Source: Bordetella genomosp. 10 (GTDB lineage: Bacteria > Pseudomonadota > Gammaproteobacteria > Burkholderiales > Burkholderiaceae_B). From it: a stretch of DNA of 64,000 nucleotides. Positions 52,213 to 60,873 of the stretch are shown in pieces (the first letter of the stretch is position 1; every line of letters begins with the position of its first letter). A program made the translations under genes and the position numbers. The notes below the pieces were generated by a model. The model saw nothing but the letters and a program-made list of their open reading frames with translations, had not been told where the DNA came from and ran no database searches. The stretch is from NCBI RefSeq assembly GCF_002261225.1, contig NZ_NEVM01000005.1, positions 2,294,001 to 2,358,000 of the forward strand, read 5' to 3'.

Positions 52213-53837
52213 GCTTCGCCCAGGATGCGCGCCGCCGCGCGCACGCCCCACCACGAGGCTTCCTCGAAGACCGAATACCCCGACAGGTCCGAGTGGGCGA
52301 ACAGCACGCGGCCGTCGACTTCGCGCAGGGCGGCCAGCCCGGGATTGCTTAAATAACCCGGCGCCGGCGTCGCCATGGCGTGGCCGCGCACCGTGATGTC
52401 CAGGCGGGTGGCACGGCGCCAGAATTCATCGTCGTAGGCCGCCAGCAGATCGACGGCGGCCTGGTCGCGCAGCGCCCGCGCGTCGGCGGCGGCCAGCCAG
52501 CGGCGGGCCTGGTCGGGCGTGTCCGTGCTGACCGCCTGATAGGCGGTGAACACGGTGCGCGGCGGCGGCGCCACCCGTATCAACTGGTGGGTGGAGACCA
52601 CGTAGCCCAGGCCGGGCCCGTCATAGACCACGTTGTCCCACGCCAGCGGCGCGCCCGCCAGTTCGCGCGGAAAGCCTTCCAGGGTGAAGTTCGACACCAG
52701 CCACGGCGCGTGCGGCGACTGGTGCACGGCATGGTCGTAGCCGTAGCCCGCCAGGCCCTGCACGACGTGGGCGGCGACGAACAGCGGCATCGCGCAGACC
52801 ACGCGGCCGGCGCGCAGCGTGCGCGTCGCCGGCGGCCCATTGCCGAAGCCGTCGGCCACCAGGATCTCCACGCCCTCGCCCCGCTCCGCCACGCGCATGG
52901 CCGTGCCGGACAGCAGCCACTTCTCATGCCCCAGATGGCGCGTGATCGACGCGCGCAGGTAGGCCACCATGCGCGCCAGCCCCTCGGGCCAGGTCAGCAC
53001 GGCGCCGTCCGGCGCATTGCTGGCATGGCCGTCGCGGGAACAGAAATAATGCAGCCCGGCCCAGGCCGACACGCGGTCATGCGGGGCGCCGTAGTCGTCG
53101 CGGCAGCAGTAGTTCAGGTACCAATGCAGCGCGGGCGAGACATAGCCGCGGTCCAGCAGCCATTGCTTGAAGGTCAGCCGGTCCAGCGCGCGCCATTCCG
53201 CGTCCTGGGAGGACATCGCGATGGGAATGCAGAAGAGCTTGCGGCCATCCTTGCCCACGGCGTCGCGCAGGCCGTCGACGTAGCGGAAGAAGGCATCGTG
53301 CTGGGCCTGTTCCTCCGGCGTGGCGCCCGGGGGCGCCAGCGCATCCTCCCAGCGTCCCTCGCGCAGCAGCCTTTCGTCCAGGCCGTGCACGACGACGGCC
53401 TCGTCCATATAGGGGCGATCGCTCTGCGCGCCGTCCAGGATGACGCCGAACTCGGCCAGCATCTCGCGCACGTGCGTGCTGGCGCGCGACGGCAGCGGCA
53501 GGTAATGCGCGCCGCGCGGATAGGCCAGGTCCCCCGCCCCGCCGCCCGAGGCGTTGCCGCCGAACTCCGGCCCCGCCAGCACGACGAAATCGCGATGGCC
53601 GCGCCGCGCCAGTTGCCAGGCGCAGGCCAGCCCCGCCACCCCGGCGCCCAGCACCGCCACCGCCGCGCGCTGTTCCCCGTTGGGGGCCGGCAGCGCGCCG
53701 CCGTCGCGCAGCCAGTGCCCTTCACGCATGCCGGGATAGTCGATCGCCGGCGTGGTCTCGCGGATGGCCAGGCGCGCGGCGGTCCCCAGGGCCGCGGCGC
53801 CCACCGCCGAACCGAGCAGGAAGGTGCGCCGCCGCAT
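52209..53837 (-). CDS. Tat-type FAD-dependent amine oxidase-like protein
   Basis: A 542-residue flavoprotein. A twin-arginine signal (MRRRTFLLGSAVGAAALGTA) starts it. The FAD Rossmann motif is AVLGAGVAGLACAWQLARRG near residue 62. The C-terminal FAD closure resembles FAD/amine oxidases: VLFAHSDLSGYSVFEEASWWG. Its start overlaps the stop of the SpeE-like gene (TGATG), so expression is coupled. With an aminopropyltransferase next door, a polyamine or polyamine-modified membrane compound is the likely substrate. No biochemical precedent is claimed. Confidence 0.82.
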   Translation of the reverse strand: MRRRTFLLGSAVGAAALGTAARLAIRETTPAIDYPGMREGHWLRDGGALPAPNGEQRAAVAVLGAGVAGLACAWQLARRGHRDFVVLAGPEFGGNASGGGAGDLAYPRGAHYLPLPSRASTHVREMLAEFGVILDGAQSDRPYMDEAVVVHGLDERLLREGRWEDALAPPGATPEEQAQHDAFFRYVDGLRDAVGKDGRKLFCIPIAMSSQDAEWRALDRLTFKQWLLDRGYVSPALHWYLNYCCRDDYGAPHDRVSAWAGLHYFCSRDGHASNAPDGAVLTWPEGLARMVAYLRASITRHLGHEKWLLSGTAMRVAERGEGVEILVADGFGNGPPATRTLRAGRVVCAMPLFVAAHVVQGLAGYGYDHAVHQSPHAPWLVSNFTLEGFPRELAGAPLAWDNVVYDGPGLGYVVSTHQLIRVAPPPRTVFTAYQAVSTDTPDQARRWLAAADARALRDQAAVDLLAAYDDEFWRRATRLDITVRGHAMATPAPGYLSNPGLAALREVDGRVLFAHSDLSGYSVFEEASWWGVRAAARILGEA

Positions 53838-55348
53838 CAGCGTATGACCTTGCGCCAGTCTTCGTCGAAGTAGCGCACCAGCGATTGCTCGTTGAGCCGG
53901 TTCGGCGGCATGTCCAGCGCCGGCATGTCGACCGGGAAGTGGAACAGCTCCTTCATCGTGGGACCGTCCAGGTAGCGCGTGGGCACGGACACGCGTTCCG
54001 GCGGCGTGTAGTCGGCGCGCTTGCCGGTGAGGATGAAGCCCCAATCGCCGAAGGACGGCACGTAGCAGTGGTACGGCCAGGTGTGCAGGCCCGCTTCCTT
54101 CAGCGTCGCATTGATGCTCCAGAACGAATGCGGCGCGAAATACGGCGAAGTCGATTGCACGACCATGTAGCCGTTCTCCGACAGGTGGCGCGCCATCAGC
54201 CGGAAGATGGGCGTGGAATACAGCCGGCCCAGCCCGAAATTGGTGGGGTCGGGAAAATCCACCACGATGAAGTCGTAGACGTTGGCGTTCGATTCCAGCC
54301 ATGCCCCGGCGTCGGCGTTGATCACCGTCACGCGCGGATTCTTCAGCGAGCCCTGGTTCAGCTCGACCAGCGGCTCGGAGGTCGAGAAAAGCCGGGTCAT
54401 CGCCGGATCCAGGTCGACCAGCGTGACGTGCTCGATATTCCGGTGCTTGAGGATTTCGCGCAGCGCCAGCCCGTCGCCGCCGCCCAGCACCAGGACGTTG
54501 CGCGCCCAGGGCACGGCGTCCAGGCCGGGATGGATCAGCGCTTCATGATAGCGATGCTCGTCGCGCGAGGAGAATTGCAGGTTGCCGTTGATATGCAGGC
54601 GCAGGTCGTCATGCCAGCGCGTCACCACCAGGCGCTGGTAGGGCGTGGTTTCCGCGTGGATGACCTGGTCGCCGTACAGGCCGCGCTCGGCCCAGCCCGT
54701 CATCTGGCCCGACAGGCCGAAGCCGACCGCCAGCAGGCCGATCACCAGCGTGGCGCGCCAGACCTTGTCGGCGGCCTTGGCCATGTGCTCGCGAAACAGC
54801 CATGCCGTCCACAGGGAGACGCTGGCGTTGAGGATGCCGAACAGGAAACCCGTGCGCAGCAGGCCCAGATAGGGCGCGAGCAGCAGCGGGAACACCAGCG
54901 ACACGGCCAGCGCGCCGAGGTAGTCGAAGGCCAGCACCTTGCTGACCAGTTCCCGGAACTCGGTGCGCTGCTGGTTGAAGATGCGCATCACCAGCGGGAT
55001 TTCCATGCCCACCAGCAGGCCGATCAGGAACACGCACACATAGAGCGCCGCGCGAAACGGCGCCGCGACCCAGGCGAAGACGAGGAACAGCACGGCGGCC
55101 GAGACGCCGCCCACCAGGCCCACCAGCAGCTCGACGTCGATGAAGCGGTCGAGCACCTTGTCGTCGGCCACGTAGCGCGAGAACCACGATCCCACGCCCA
55201 TGGCGAATAGGTAACAACCGATGACGGTGGAAAACTGGAGAATCGAATCGCCCAGGAGATAACTGGCCAGGGCGCTGCTGATCAACTCGTAGCCCAGGCC
55301 ACACGATGCAACAATCAATACAGAAAGTATCAGCGCGCGATCCCGCAT
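53837..55348 (-). CDS. Membrane-anchored spermidine synthase-like aminopropyltransferase
   Basis: A 503-residue protein. Residues about 5-210 form six or seven membrane helices. Residues about 225-480 form a SpeE-type domain with VLVLGGGDGLALREIL, VDLDPAMTRLF and a catalytic-site stretch DFPDPTNFGLGRLYS. Soluble SpeE transfers an aminopropyl group from decarboxylated SAM to putrescine. In this membrane-fused class the acceptor is not established. A SpeD gene, which makes decarboxylated SAM, is in the same cluster. It is divergent from the DUF350 gene with an 86-bp gap. Confidence 0.85.
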   Translation of the reverse strand: MRDRALILSVLIVASCGLGYELISSALASYLLGDSILQFSTVIGCYLFAMGVGSWFSRYVADDKVLDRFIDVELLVGLVGGVSAAVLFLVFAWVAAPFRAALYVCVFLIGLLVGMEIPLVMRIFNQQRTEFRELVSKVLAFDYLGALAVSLVFPLLLAPYLGLLRTGFLFGILNASVSLWTAWLFREHMAKAADKVWRATLVIGLLAVGFGLSGQMTGWAERGLYGDQVIHAETTPYQRLVVTRWHDDLRLHINGNLQFSSRDEHRYHEALIHPGLDAVPWARNVLVLGGGDGLALREILKHRNIEHVTLVDLDPAMTRLFSTSEPLVELNQGSLKNPRVTVINADAGAWLESNANVYDFIVVDFPDPTNFGLGRLYSTPIFRLMARHLSENGYMVVQSTSPYFAPHSFWSINATLKEAGLHTWPYHCYVPSFGDWGFILTGKRADYTPPERVSVPTRYLDGPTMKELFHFPVDMPALDMPPNRLNEQSLVRYFDEDWRKVIR

Positions 55349-55434
55349 GGTGCTTCCGAAAGGCGAAAAATGCTGGCAGTATATCGGACCATCCCCGCGA
55401 ACCGTCCCTGTTTACAAACACTGGAACGCCTCCC

Positions 55435-55827
55435 ATGCTTACGACGCCGGCTTACGCCTATCTCATCTACCTGGTGTCCGCCCTGGCGCTGCTCGGCCTG
55501 TTCGCCGTCATCTATTCCCACGTCACCACCTTCGACGAGATGGCGTTGATCCGCGCCGGCAAGGGCGCCGCCGCGCTGTCCTACTGCGGCTCGCTGGTCG
55601 GCTTCAGCCTCACCCTGTATTCCAGCATCGCCACCCATGCCAGCTACGGCATGTTCCTGGCGTGGGCCGCCGGCGCGATGGTGACCCAGATCGTCGCCTA
55701 CGCCATCGCCGCGCGCGTCATACGCGGCATGAACCAGGCCATCCAGGAAAACAACGTCGCGATGGGCGGCCTGCTGGGCGGCATTTCATTGTCCGTCGGC
55801 ATCATCAACGCCGCCTGCCTTACCTGA
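55435..55827 (+). CDS. DUF350-family membrane protein
   Basis: A 130-residue protein with four predicted membrane helices and the DUF350 pattern (FDEMALIRAGKGAAALSYCG; GMNQAIQENNVAMGGLLGGI). E. coli YjfL is a member, in a cluster with a PspA-like protein and a glutathionylspermidine synthase-like protein. That echoes the polyamine/membrane-stress mixture here. The start at 55435 (MLTTPAYAYL) is chosen over an upstream extension without ribosome site. It heads the plus-strand arm of the cluster. Confidence 0.85.
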   Translation: MLTTPAYAYLIYLVSALALLGLFAVIYSHVTTFDEMALIRAGKGAAALSYCGSLVGFSLTLYSSIATHASYGMFLAWAAGAMVTQIVAYAIAARVIRGMNQAIQENNVAMGGLLGGISLSVGIINAACLT

Positions 55828-55849
55828 CCCCTACGATTCGGGAGCCGCC

Positions 55850-56917
55850 ATGAGCCTCGGTTCATTCATACGCAAGCAGTTCATCGACATCCTCCAGTGG
55901 AACGAGGATGCGGACGGCGTCCTCGCCTGGCGCTATCCCATGCAGGATTTCGAAATCCAGTACGGCGCCAGCCTGACCGTGCGCGAATCGCAGATGGCCG
56001 TCTTCATCAACGAAGGCAAGGTCGCCGACGTCTTCGGGCCGGGGATGTACAAGCTGACCACGCAGACGCTGCCGGTCCTGACCTACCTGAAGAACTGGGA
56101 CAAGCTGTTCGAGTCGCCCTTCAAGTCGGACGTGGTGTTCTTCAGCACGCGCCTGCAACTGGGCCGCCGCTGGGGCACCGCGCAGCCGGTGACGATACGC
56201 GACAGCGAGTTCGGCATGGTGCGGGTGCGCGCCTTCGGCATCTACTCCTACCGCATCGCCGATCCCGGCCTGTTCTACCGCGAGATCAGCGGCACGCGCG
56301 ACACCTACACGGTGGACGACCTCGAAGAACAGTTGCGCAACATGGTGGTCGCCACCATGAGCAGCACGCTGGGCAGTTCGTCGGTGCCTTTCATCGACAT
56401 GGCCGCCAACCAGGGGCTGATGTCGCAGAGCATCGCCGCCGCGCTGGGGCCCGTGTTCGAGCGCTACGGCGTCAAGCTGGACAACTTCACGGTGGAGAAC
56501 GTCTCGCTGCCGGAAGAATTGCAGAAGGCGCTGGACACCCGCATCGCCATCGGCATGAGCGGCGACCTGAACAAATACACGCAGTACCAGACCGCCAGTT
56601 CGATTCCCCTGGCCGCGCAGAACCAGGGCGGCATCGCCGGCGTGGGCGCCGGCCTGGCGGCGGGCGCCGCGCTGGGCCAGACCATGGCGGCCGGCCTGGG
56701 CGGGCTGGCGGGACAAGGGCAGCAGGCGCAGAACGCGGCGGCCGCGGGCGCCGGCGCGGCGGCGGGGGCGGGGGCGGCTTCTGGCGCCGCGGCCGGCGGC
56801 GGCGATCCCGCCCAACGCCTGCAGCAGCTCAAGGGCATGCTGGACCAGAACCTCATCACGCAGCAGGATTACGACGCCGCCAAGGCGGAAATCCTCAAGC
56901 GGCTCACGGGTGGCTGA
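55850..56917 (+). CDS. SPFH-domain protein with C-terminal SHOCT
   Basis: A 355-residue protein. Residues about 20-245 form an SPFH/band-7 domain of the YdjI type (VRESQMAVFINEGKVADVFGP; FGMVRVRAFGIYSYRIADP; YGVKLDNFTVENVSLPEELQ). An Ala/Gly-rich linker follows, then a SHOCT motif (LQQLKGMLDQNLITQQDYDA). In Bacillus subtilis the related YdjI works with YdjG/YdjH to recruit PspA to damaged membrane. No PspA gene is in this window. It lies 22 bp after DUF350 and 9 bp before the zinc-ribbon gene. Confidence 0.88.
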   Translation: MSLGSFIRKQFIDILQWNEDADGVLAWRYPMQDFEIQYGASLTVRESQMAVFINEGKVADVFGPGMYKLTTQTLPVLTYLKNWDKLFESPFKSDVVFFSTRLQLGRRWGTAQPVTIRDSEFGMVRVRAFGIYSYRIADPGLFYREISGTRDTYTVDDLEEQLRNMVVATMSSTLGSSSVPFIDMAANQGLMSQSIAAALGPVFERYGVKLDNFTVENVSLPEELQKALDTRIAIGMSGDLNKYTQYQTASSIPLAAQNQGGIAGVGAGLAAGAALGQTMAAGLGGLAGQGQQAQNAAAAGAGAAAGAGAASGAAAGGGDPAQRLQQLKGMLDQNLITQQDYDAAKAEILKRLTGG

Positions 56918-56926
56918 CGGCGGCCC

Positions 56927-58393
56927 ATGCAACGCATCCTGTGTCCCCAGTGCGGCGCGCCCGTCGAATTCAAGTCGGCGGCCTCGGTCATGGCGGTGTG
57001 CGGCGCCTGCCGCAGCACGCTGCTGAAAGACGCGGATTCGGTCAGGCGCATCGGCGAAATGGCCGAGGTGCTGGAAGATTATTCGCCGATCCAGGTCACC
57101 AGCACCGGCAAGTACGAAGGCAAGCGCTTCGACGTCGTCGGGCGCCTGCAATTGCGCTACGACGCCGGCTTCTGGAATGAATGGTACGTGTGGTTCGAGG
57201 ACGGCACGGACGGCTGGCTGTCCGACGCCTCCGGCCAGTACGCGGTCACGCGCACGCGCCCGCCCAAGGACACGGACCCGGTCTTGCCGGCCTTCGACGA
57301 CCTCGCGCCCGGCAGCCCGCTGAACCTGGACGGCAAGGTCTACACCGCCTCCGACATCCGGCGCTGCCGCGCGGTGTCGGGCCAGGGCGAACTGCCCTTC
57401 GCCGTGGGCGAGGACGGCTGGGAAGCCGTGGTCGCGGACTTCCGCGCGGGCGACGCATTCCTCACGCTGGATTATTCGGATACGCCCCTGCCCCAGGTCT
57501 ACCAGGGCAAGGCCTATTCCCTGGACGACATGCAGCGCGCGTCCCTGCGCGCGGAACACCTGGTCGAGGAAAGCGCCGGCAACTACGTCGGCAAGATCAA
57601 GGCGCTCGCGTGCCCCAACTGCGGCGCGCCCATCTCCTTCGCCGCGGCGGTCGCCACGCAGGTCATCTGCCCGAACTGCCGCGCGCAGGTCGACTGCTCA
57701 GGCGACACCGCCGAGGTGCTGGCCAAGCAGAAGAAGGTCGCCTCCGTCCGCACCACGCTGGCGCTGGGCGCGAAGGCCACCATCGACGGCGCGGCCTACA
57801 CGCTGATCGGCCTGATGCAGTGCGAGGATCCCGATCCCGAGGAAACGTCGCGGTGGATCGAGTACCTGCTGTACAGCCCGAAGCAGGGCTTCCTGTGGCT
57901 GGTGGAAAGCGACGAGGGCTGGGACAAGGTGCGCGTTTGCGACCGCTGGCCGGAGGCCGCCTCGGACGCGAGCTATGCCTTCAACGGCAAGCGCTTCAAA
58001 AAACTGTACGACTACGATTCCAAGGTCAGGATGGCGCTGGGCGCCTTCAACTGGCGCGTGAAGGTGGGCGACGTCACGCACATCACGGACTACGGGCTGG
58101 GGCAGGCCAAGCTGACGCGCGAAACGACCGACGCCGAACTGGGCTGGTCCGCCTCCGAACGGGTCGGCACGGCGCAGGTCGGACGCTGGTTCAACCTTCC
58201 CCAACTGGCCGCCGTCAAGGAAGAAAGCAGCGAGAAGCCGAACAGCCTGGCCAGCATCGCCATATTCGCCAGCGTGGCCATGCTGTTCTTCAATGCCGAC
58301 GAGCTGGAGGACGGCCATCTGCTGGCGCCCATCATCGGCGGCCTGTGCCTGTGGCTGCCGATCTGGATCCAAAACATGTTCCGGGATAAATGA
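56927..58393 (+). CDS. Zinc-ribbon DUF4178 membrane protein
   Basis: A 488-residue protein with two zinc ribbons, CPQCGAP...CGAC (residues 6-28) and CPNCGAP...CPNC (about 226-250). Each precedes a DUF4178 beta-rich repeat (GRLQLRYDAGFWNEWYVWFED; IGLMQCEDPDPEETSRWIEY). Two C-terminal membrane helices end it (IAIFASVAMLFFNA; LLAPIIGGLCLWLPIWI). It resembles the zinc-ribbon partner YdjG in layout but is not an obvious orthologue. It presumably sits in the membrane beside the SPFH protein. Confidence 0.82.
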   Translation: MQRILCPQCGAPVEFKSAASVMAVCGACRSTLLKDADSVRRIGEMAEVLEDYSPIQVTSTGKYEGKRFDVVGRLQLRYDAGFWNEWYVWFEDGTDGWLSDASGQYAVTRTRPPKDTDPVLPAFDDLAPGSPLNLDGKVYTASDIRRCRAVSGQGELPFAVGEDGWEAVVADFRAGDAFLTLDYSDTPLPQVYQGKAYSLDDMQRASLRAEHLVEESAGNYVGKIKALACPNCGAPISFAAAVATQVICPNCRAQVDCSGDTAEVLAKQKKVASVRTTLALGAKATIDGAAYTLIGLMQCEDPDPEETSRWIEYLLYSPKQGFLWLVESDEGWDKVRVCDRWPEAASDASYAFNGKRFKKLYDYDSKVRMALGAFNWRVKVGDVTHITDYGLGQAKLTRETTDAELGWSASERVGTAQVGRWFNLPQLAAVKEESSEKPNSLASIAIFASVAMLFFNADELEDGHLLAPIIGGLCLWLPIWIQNMFRDK

Positions 58394-58396
58394 TCC

Positions 58397-58555
58397 ATGT
58401 GGCGCGTGCTCTACATCATCTACGCCATCATCGTCGTCGGCGGCGTGACCATCTCGAACAGCAGCGTCGGCAAGTATTCGTCCAGCGGCACCAGCAGTTG
58501 GGGCGGCGGATCGTCCGGACGGTCCGGCTATTCGTCCAGCGGATCGCATAAATGA
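58397..58555 (+). CDS. 52-residue membrane protein with Gly/Ser-rich tail
   Basis: A small gene between the DUF4178 and speD-like genes. It encodes one hydrophobic helix (VLYIIYAIIVVGGVTI, residues 4-19) and a Ser/Gly/Tyr-rich tail to residue 52. It starts 3 bp after the DUF4178 stop, and its stop overlaps the speD ATG (ATGA), so its translation links the two genes. No family recognised. Its conserved-looking coupling argues it is real. Confidence 0.7.
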   Translation: MWRVLYIIYAIIVVGGVTISNSSVGKYSSSGTSSWGGGSSGRSGYSSSGSHK

Positions 58556-59082
58556 AGGCGTGCGCGCGACCGGCGCCGGAGATGGTGTCCGTGGATACGG
58601 GGGGTCCCGCGCCTGAATCGGCGACGATATCCGTCCCGCCAGCCGGGCTCGTGTCGCCGGCCGCATCCGTGCCGGCCGCCGCATCCGTGTCGCCGGCCGG
58701 ACTTGTCCAGCCGACCGGCCACGTGCCGCCGCTGGGCCGCCATGTGCTGGCCGACCTGCACGGCGTCGCGCCGGCGCTGCTGCGCGATCCGCACGGCCTG
58801 GGCGAACTGCTCGCCGGGGCGGCCCGCGCGGCGGGCGCGCGGGTGCTGGGCACGCACTTCCATCATTTCGGCGGCGGCGCGGGCGTGACCGGCGTCGTCC
58901 TGCTCAGCGAATCCCACATCACCATCCACACCTGGCCCGAACACGGCTACGCCGCGCTGGATATCTTCATGTGCGGCCACGCCAATCCGGAACTGGCCCT
59001 GGAGCACGTCCGCCTGGCGCTGGCGCCCGCCCGCGCCGGCACCACCACCGTCCCCCGGGGCGCGGCCCGAGCGCCCGCCTGA
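58552..59082 (+). CDS. speD: S-adenosylmethionine decarboxylase proenzyme (SpeD-like)
   Basis: A 176-residue SpeD. The self-cleavage and pyruvoyl Ser is in LLSESHITIHTWPEHGYAALD, with the His and the following MCGH cysteine. Bacterial SpeD of this type is usually about 120-130 residues; here about 60 extra N-terminal residues rich in Pro/Ala/Ser (SPAGLV-like units) precede GRHVLADLHGV. It makes decarboxylated SAM, the aminopropyl donor for SpeE-type enzymes. It closes the plus-strand arm of the polyamine/SPFH cluster. Confidence 0.88.
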   Translation: MKACARPAPEMVSVDTGGPAPESATISVPPAGLVSPAASVPAAASVSPAGLVQPTGHVPPLGRHVLADLHGVAPALLRDPHGLGELLAGAARAAGARVLGTHFHHFGGGAGVTGVVLLSESHITIHTWPEHGYAALDIFMCGHANPELALEHVRLALAPARAGTTTVPRGAARAPA

Positions 59083-59354
59083 CGCCCGCGGCGGCGCATG
59101 GGCGGCCGTCGCCCGCGCCGTCCCGGCCGATGGCCCGATTGCCGGGCGCGCCTTCCGCGCAAACATCCTCCTTTTCCCGCATAACCGGCATGGCGCAGGC
59201 GTGGCGCCATGCCGCCGATGACGCCACGCCGGCGGGCGCCTGCTTCGACCATGCTAAGTCCTCCTCCCCCTCCACCGGGCAGCGGGCAAACGACCATTGA
59301 CGCCCTCTTTTCCTGGTAGTAAAAACATTTTCACAAATGCGAAAGGAGACATGC

Positions 59355-59738
59355 ATGTCCAAGACCCCCAGTTGGCTGGTCCGCGAGGCCGACGTTCCGG
59401 GCTACCACCCCGCCAATCATGTGGGCACCACCAACCGCCGCCTCATCGGCCCCGATACCGTGGGCTCCAAGGGGGTGGAAGTGCTGTTGGGCGTCATCGA
59501 GAAGAACCAGGGCGCGCTGCCGCACGCCCATCCCGGCATCGAGCAGGTCTGTTATCTGCTCTCCGGCACCGCCCGCGCCGAGATGAACGGCGAGGTGGCC
59601 GACATGGTGGCCGGCGATTGCTGTTATTTCCCGCCCGAGCTGCCGCACAAATTCACCGTCACCAGCGACGAGCCCGCCCGCCTGCTGGTGATCTACACGC
59701 CGCCCTACGAAGAACGGCCGGATCGCGTGATCCGCTGA
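59355..59738 (+). CDS. Cupin-domain protein
   Basis: A 127-residue single cupin. Metal-binding motif 1 is LPHAHPGIEQVCYLLSGTA (His, His, Glu) and motif 2 is CCYFPPELPHKFTV (His). AGGAG lies 6 bp before the ATG at 59355; an ATG at 59351 is out of frame. The reaction is unknown. It is co-oriented with a Bug protein and a CoA-transferase across a 148-bp gap, so a catabolic role is plausible. Confidence 0.82.
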   Translation: MSKTPSWLVREADVPGYHPANHVGTTNRRLIGPDTVGSKGVEVLLGVIEKNQGALPHAHPGIEQVCYLLSGTARAEMNGEVADMVAGDCCYFPPELPHKFTVTSDEPARLLVIYTPPYEERPDRVIR

Positions 59739-59886
59739 GACCGCGGCGTCCCAAGGCAAGGGGCACGACAGCGCGCGCCGGAGCGCCCCCCTGCACGAAG
59801 GGCCTCCGAACGGCCGACCCTTCCACGATATCCGGCAATACCCGCAAACGACGAAGTCCACAAAAACATCCACGGAGACAAACATC

Positions 59887-60873
59887 ATGCGTTTCATGCC
59901 CCGCGCCAGCGTCTGGCTGCGTCATAGCGTGGCCGGCCTGCTGGCCGGCGCCGCCCTCGCCAGCGCCCCCGCTTTCGCCAAGTACCCGGATCACCCCATC
60001 ACCGTGGTCGTGCCCTTCCCCGCCGGTTCGGGCACCGACGCCGTGGGCCGCATCTTCGCCCAGCAGCTCGGCGAAATCCTCGGCGGCCAGGTCATCGTGG
60101 AAAACAAGCCGGGCGGCAACGCCACCATCGGCGCCAACTACGTGGCGCGCGCCAAGCCGGACGGCTACACGCTGTTCATCACCACCAACACCTCGCACTC
60201 GGCGGCGCCCTTCCTGAACAAGAACGTGCCCTACGATCCGGTGAAGGACTTCACGCCGATCGCGCGCGGCGGCAACCTGCCCTTCATCCTGGTGGTCAAT
60301 CCCAAGCTGCCGGTCAAGTCGGTGCAGGAACTCGTGGCCTACGCCAAGCAGCATCCCGGCAAGATGACCTACGCCAGCGGCAACAGCACCGGCATCGTGG
60401 CCGGCGCCACCTTCGCCGACCGCGCCGGCATCAAGCTCCTGCACGTGCCCTACAAGGGCACGCCGCAGGCCATGACGGACGTGATGAGCGGCCAGGTCGA
60501 CATGATGTTCACCGACGTGGCCTCCAGCCTGGCCTTCGTGCAGTCCGGCAAGCTGCGCGCGCTGGCCGTGTCCACGGCCGCGCGCAGCAACGTGGTGCCC
60601 GACATCCCCTCCATGGAGGACGCCGGCATCCAGAACTTCGACATCAACTCCTGGAACGGCCTGCTCGGCCCCGCCGGCATGCCCAAGGACGTCGTGGATC
60701 AGTTGAACGCGGCGATGAACAAGATCGTCAAGGATCCCGCCACCCGCAAACGCTTCGCCGACCTCGGCTTCGACGCCTTCAGCGGCACGCCCGAGGAATT
60801 CGCCGCCTTCGTGTCGCAGCAACGCGACCTGTGGGGCAAGATGATCAAGGACGCAGGAATCGCACCGGAATGA
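59887..60873 (+). CDS. Bug-family tripartite tricarboxylate solute-binding protein
   Basis: A 328-residue TctC/Bug protein with a signal peptide ending near AFAKYP (residue 32). Family motifs are ITVVVPFPAGSGTDAVGRIF, VIVENKPGGNATIGANYV and VPYKGTPQAMTDVMSGQ. Its stop overlaps the ATG of the CoA-transferase gene (ATGA). The ligand is likely the free acid that the CoA-transferase activates. Confidence 0.92.
   Translation: MRFMPRASVWLRHSVAGLLAGAALASAPAFAKYPDHPITVVVPFPAGSGTDAVGRIFAQQLGEILGGQVIVENKPGGNATIGANYVARAKPDGYTLFITTNTSHSAAPFLNKNVPYDPVKDFTPIARGGNLPFILVVNPKLPVKSVQELVAYAKQHPGKMTYASGNSTGIVAGATFADRAGIKLLHVPYKGTPQAMTDVMSGQVDMMFTDVASSLAFVQSGKLRALAVSTAARSNVVPDIPSMEDAGIQNFDINSWNGLLGPAGMPKDVVDQLNAAMNKIVKDPATRKRFADLGFDAFSGTPEEFAAFVSQQRDLWGKMIKDAGIAPE

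Noticed and set aside
59351..59354. Alternative ATG four bases before the cupin start
   Set aside because: It is out of frame with the cupin domain; the ATG at 59355 has the right frame and spacing.
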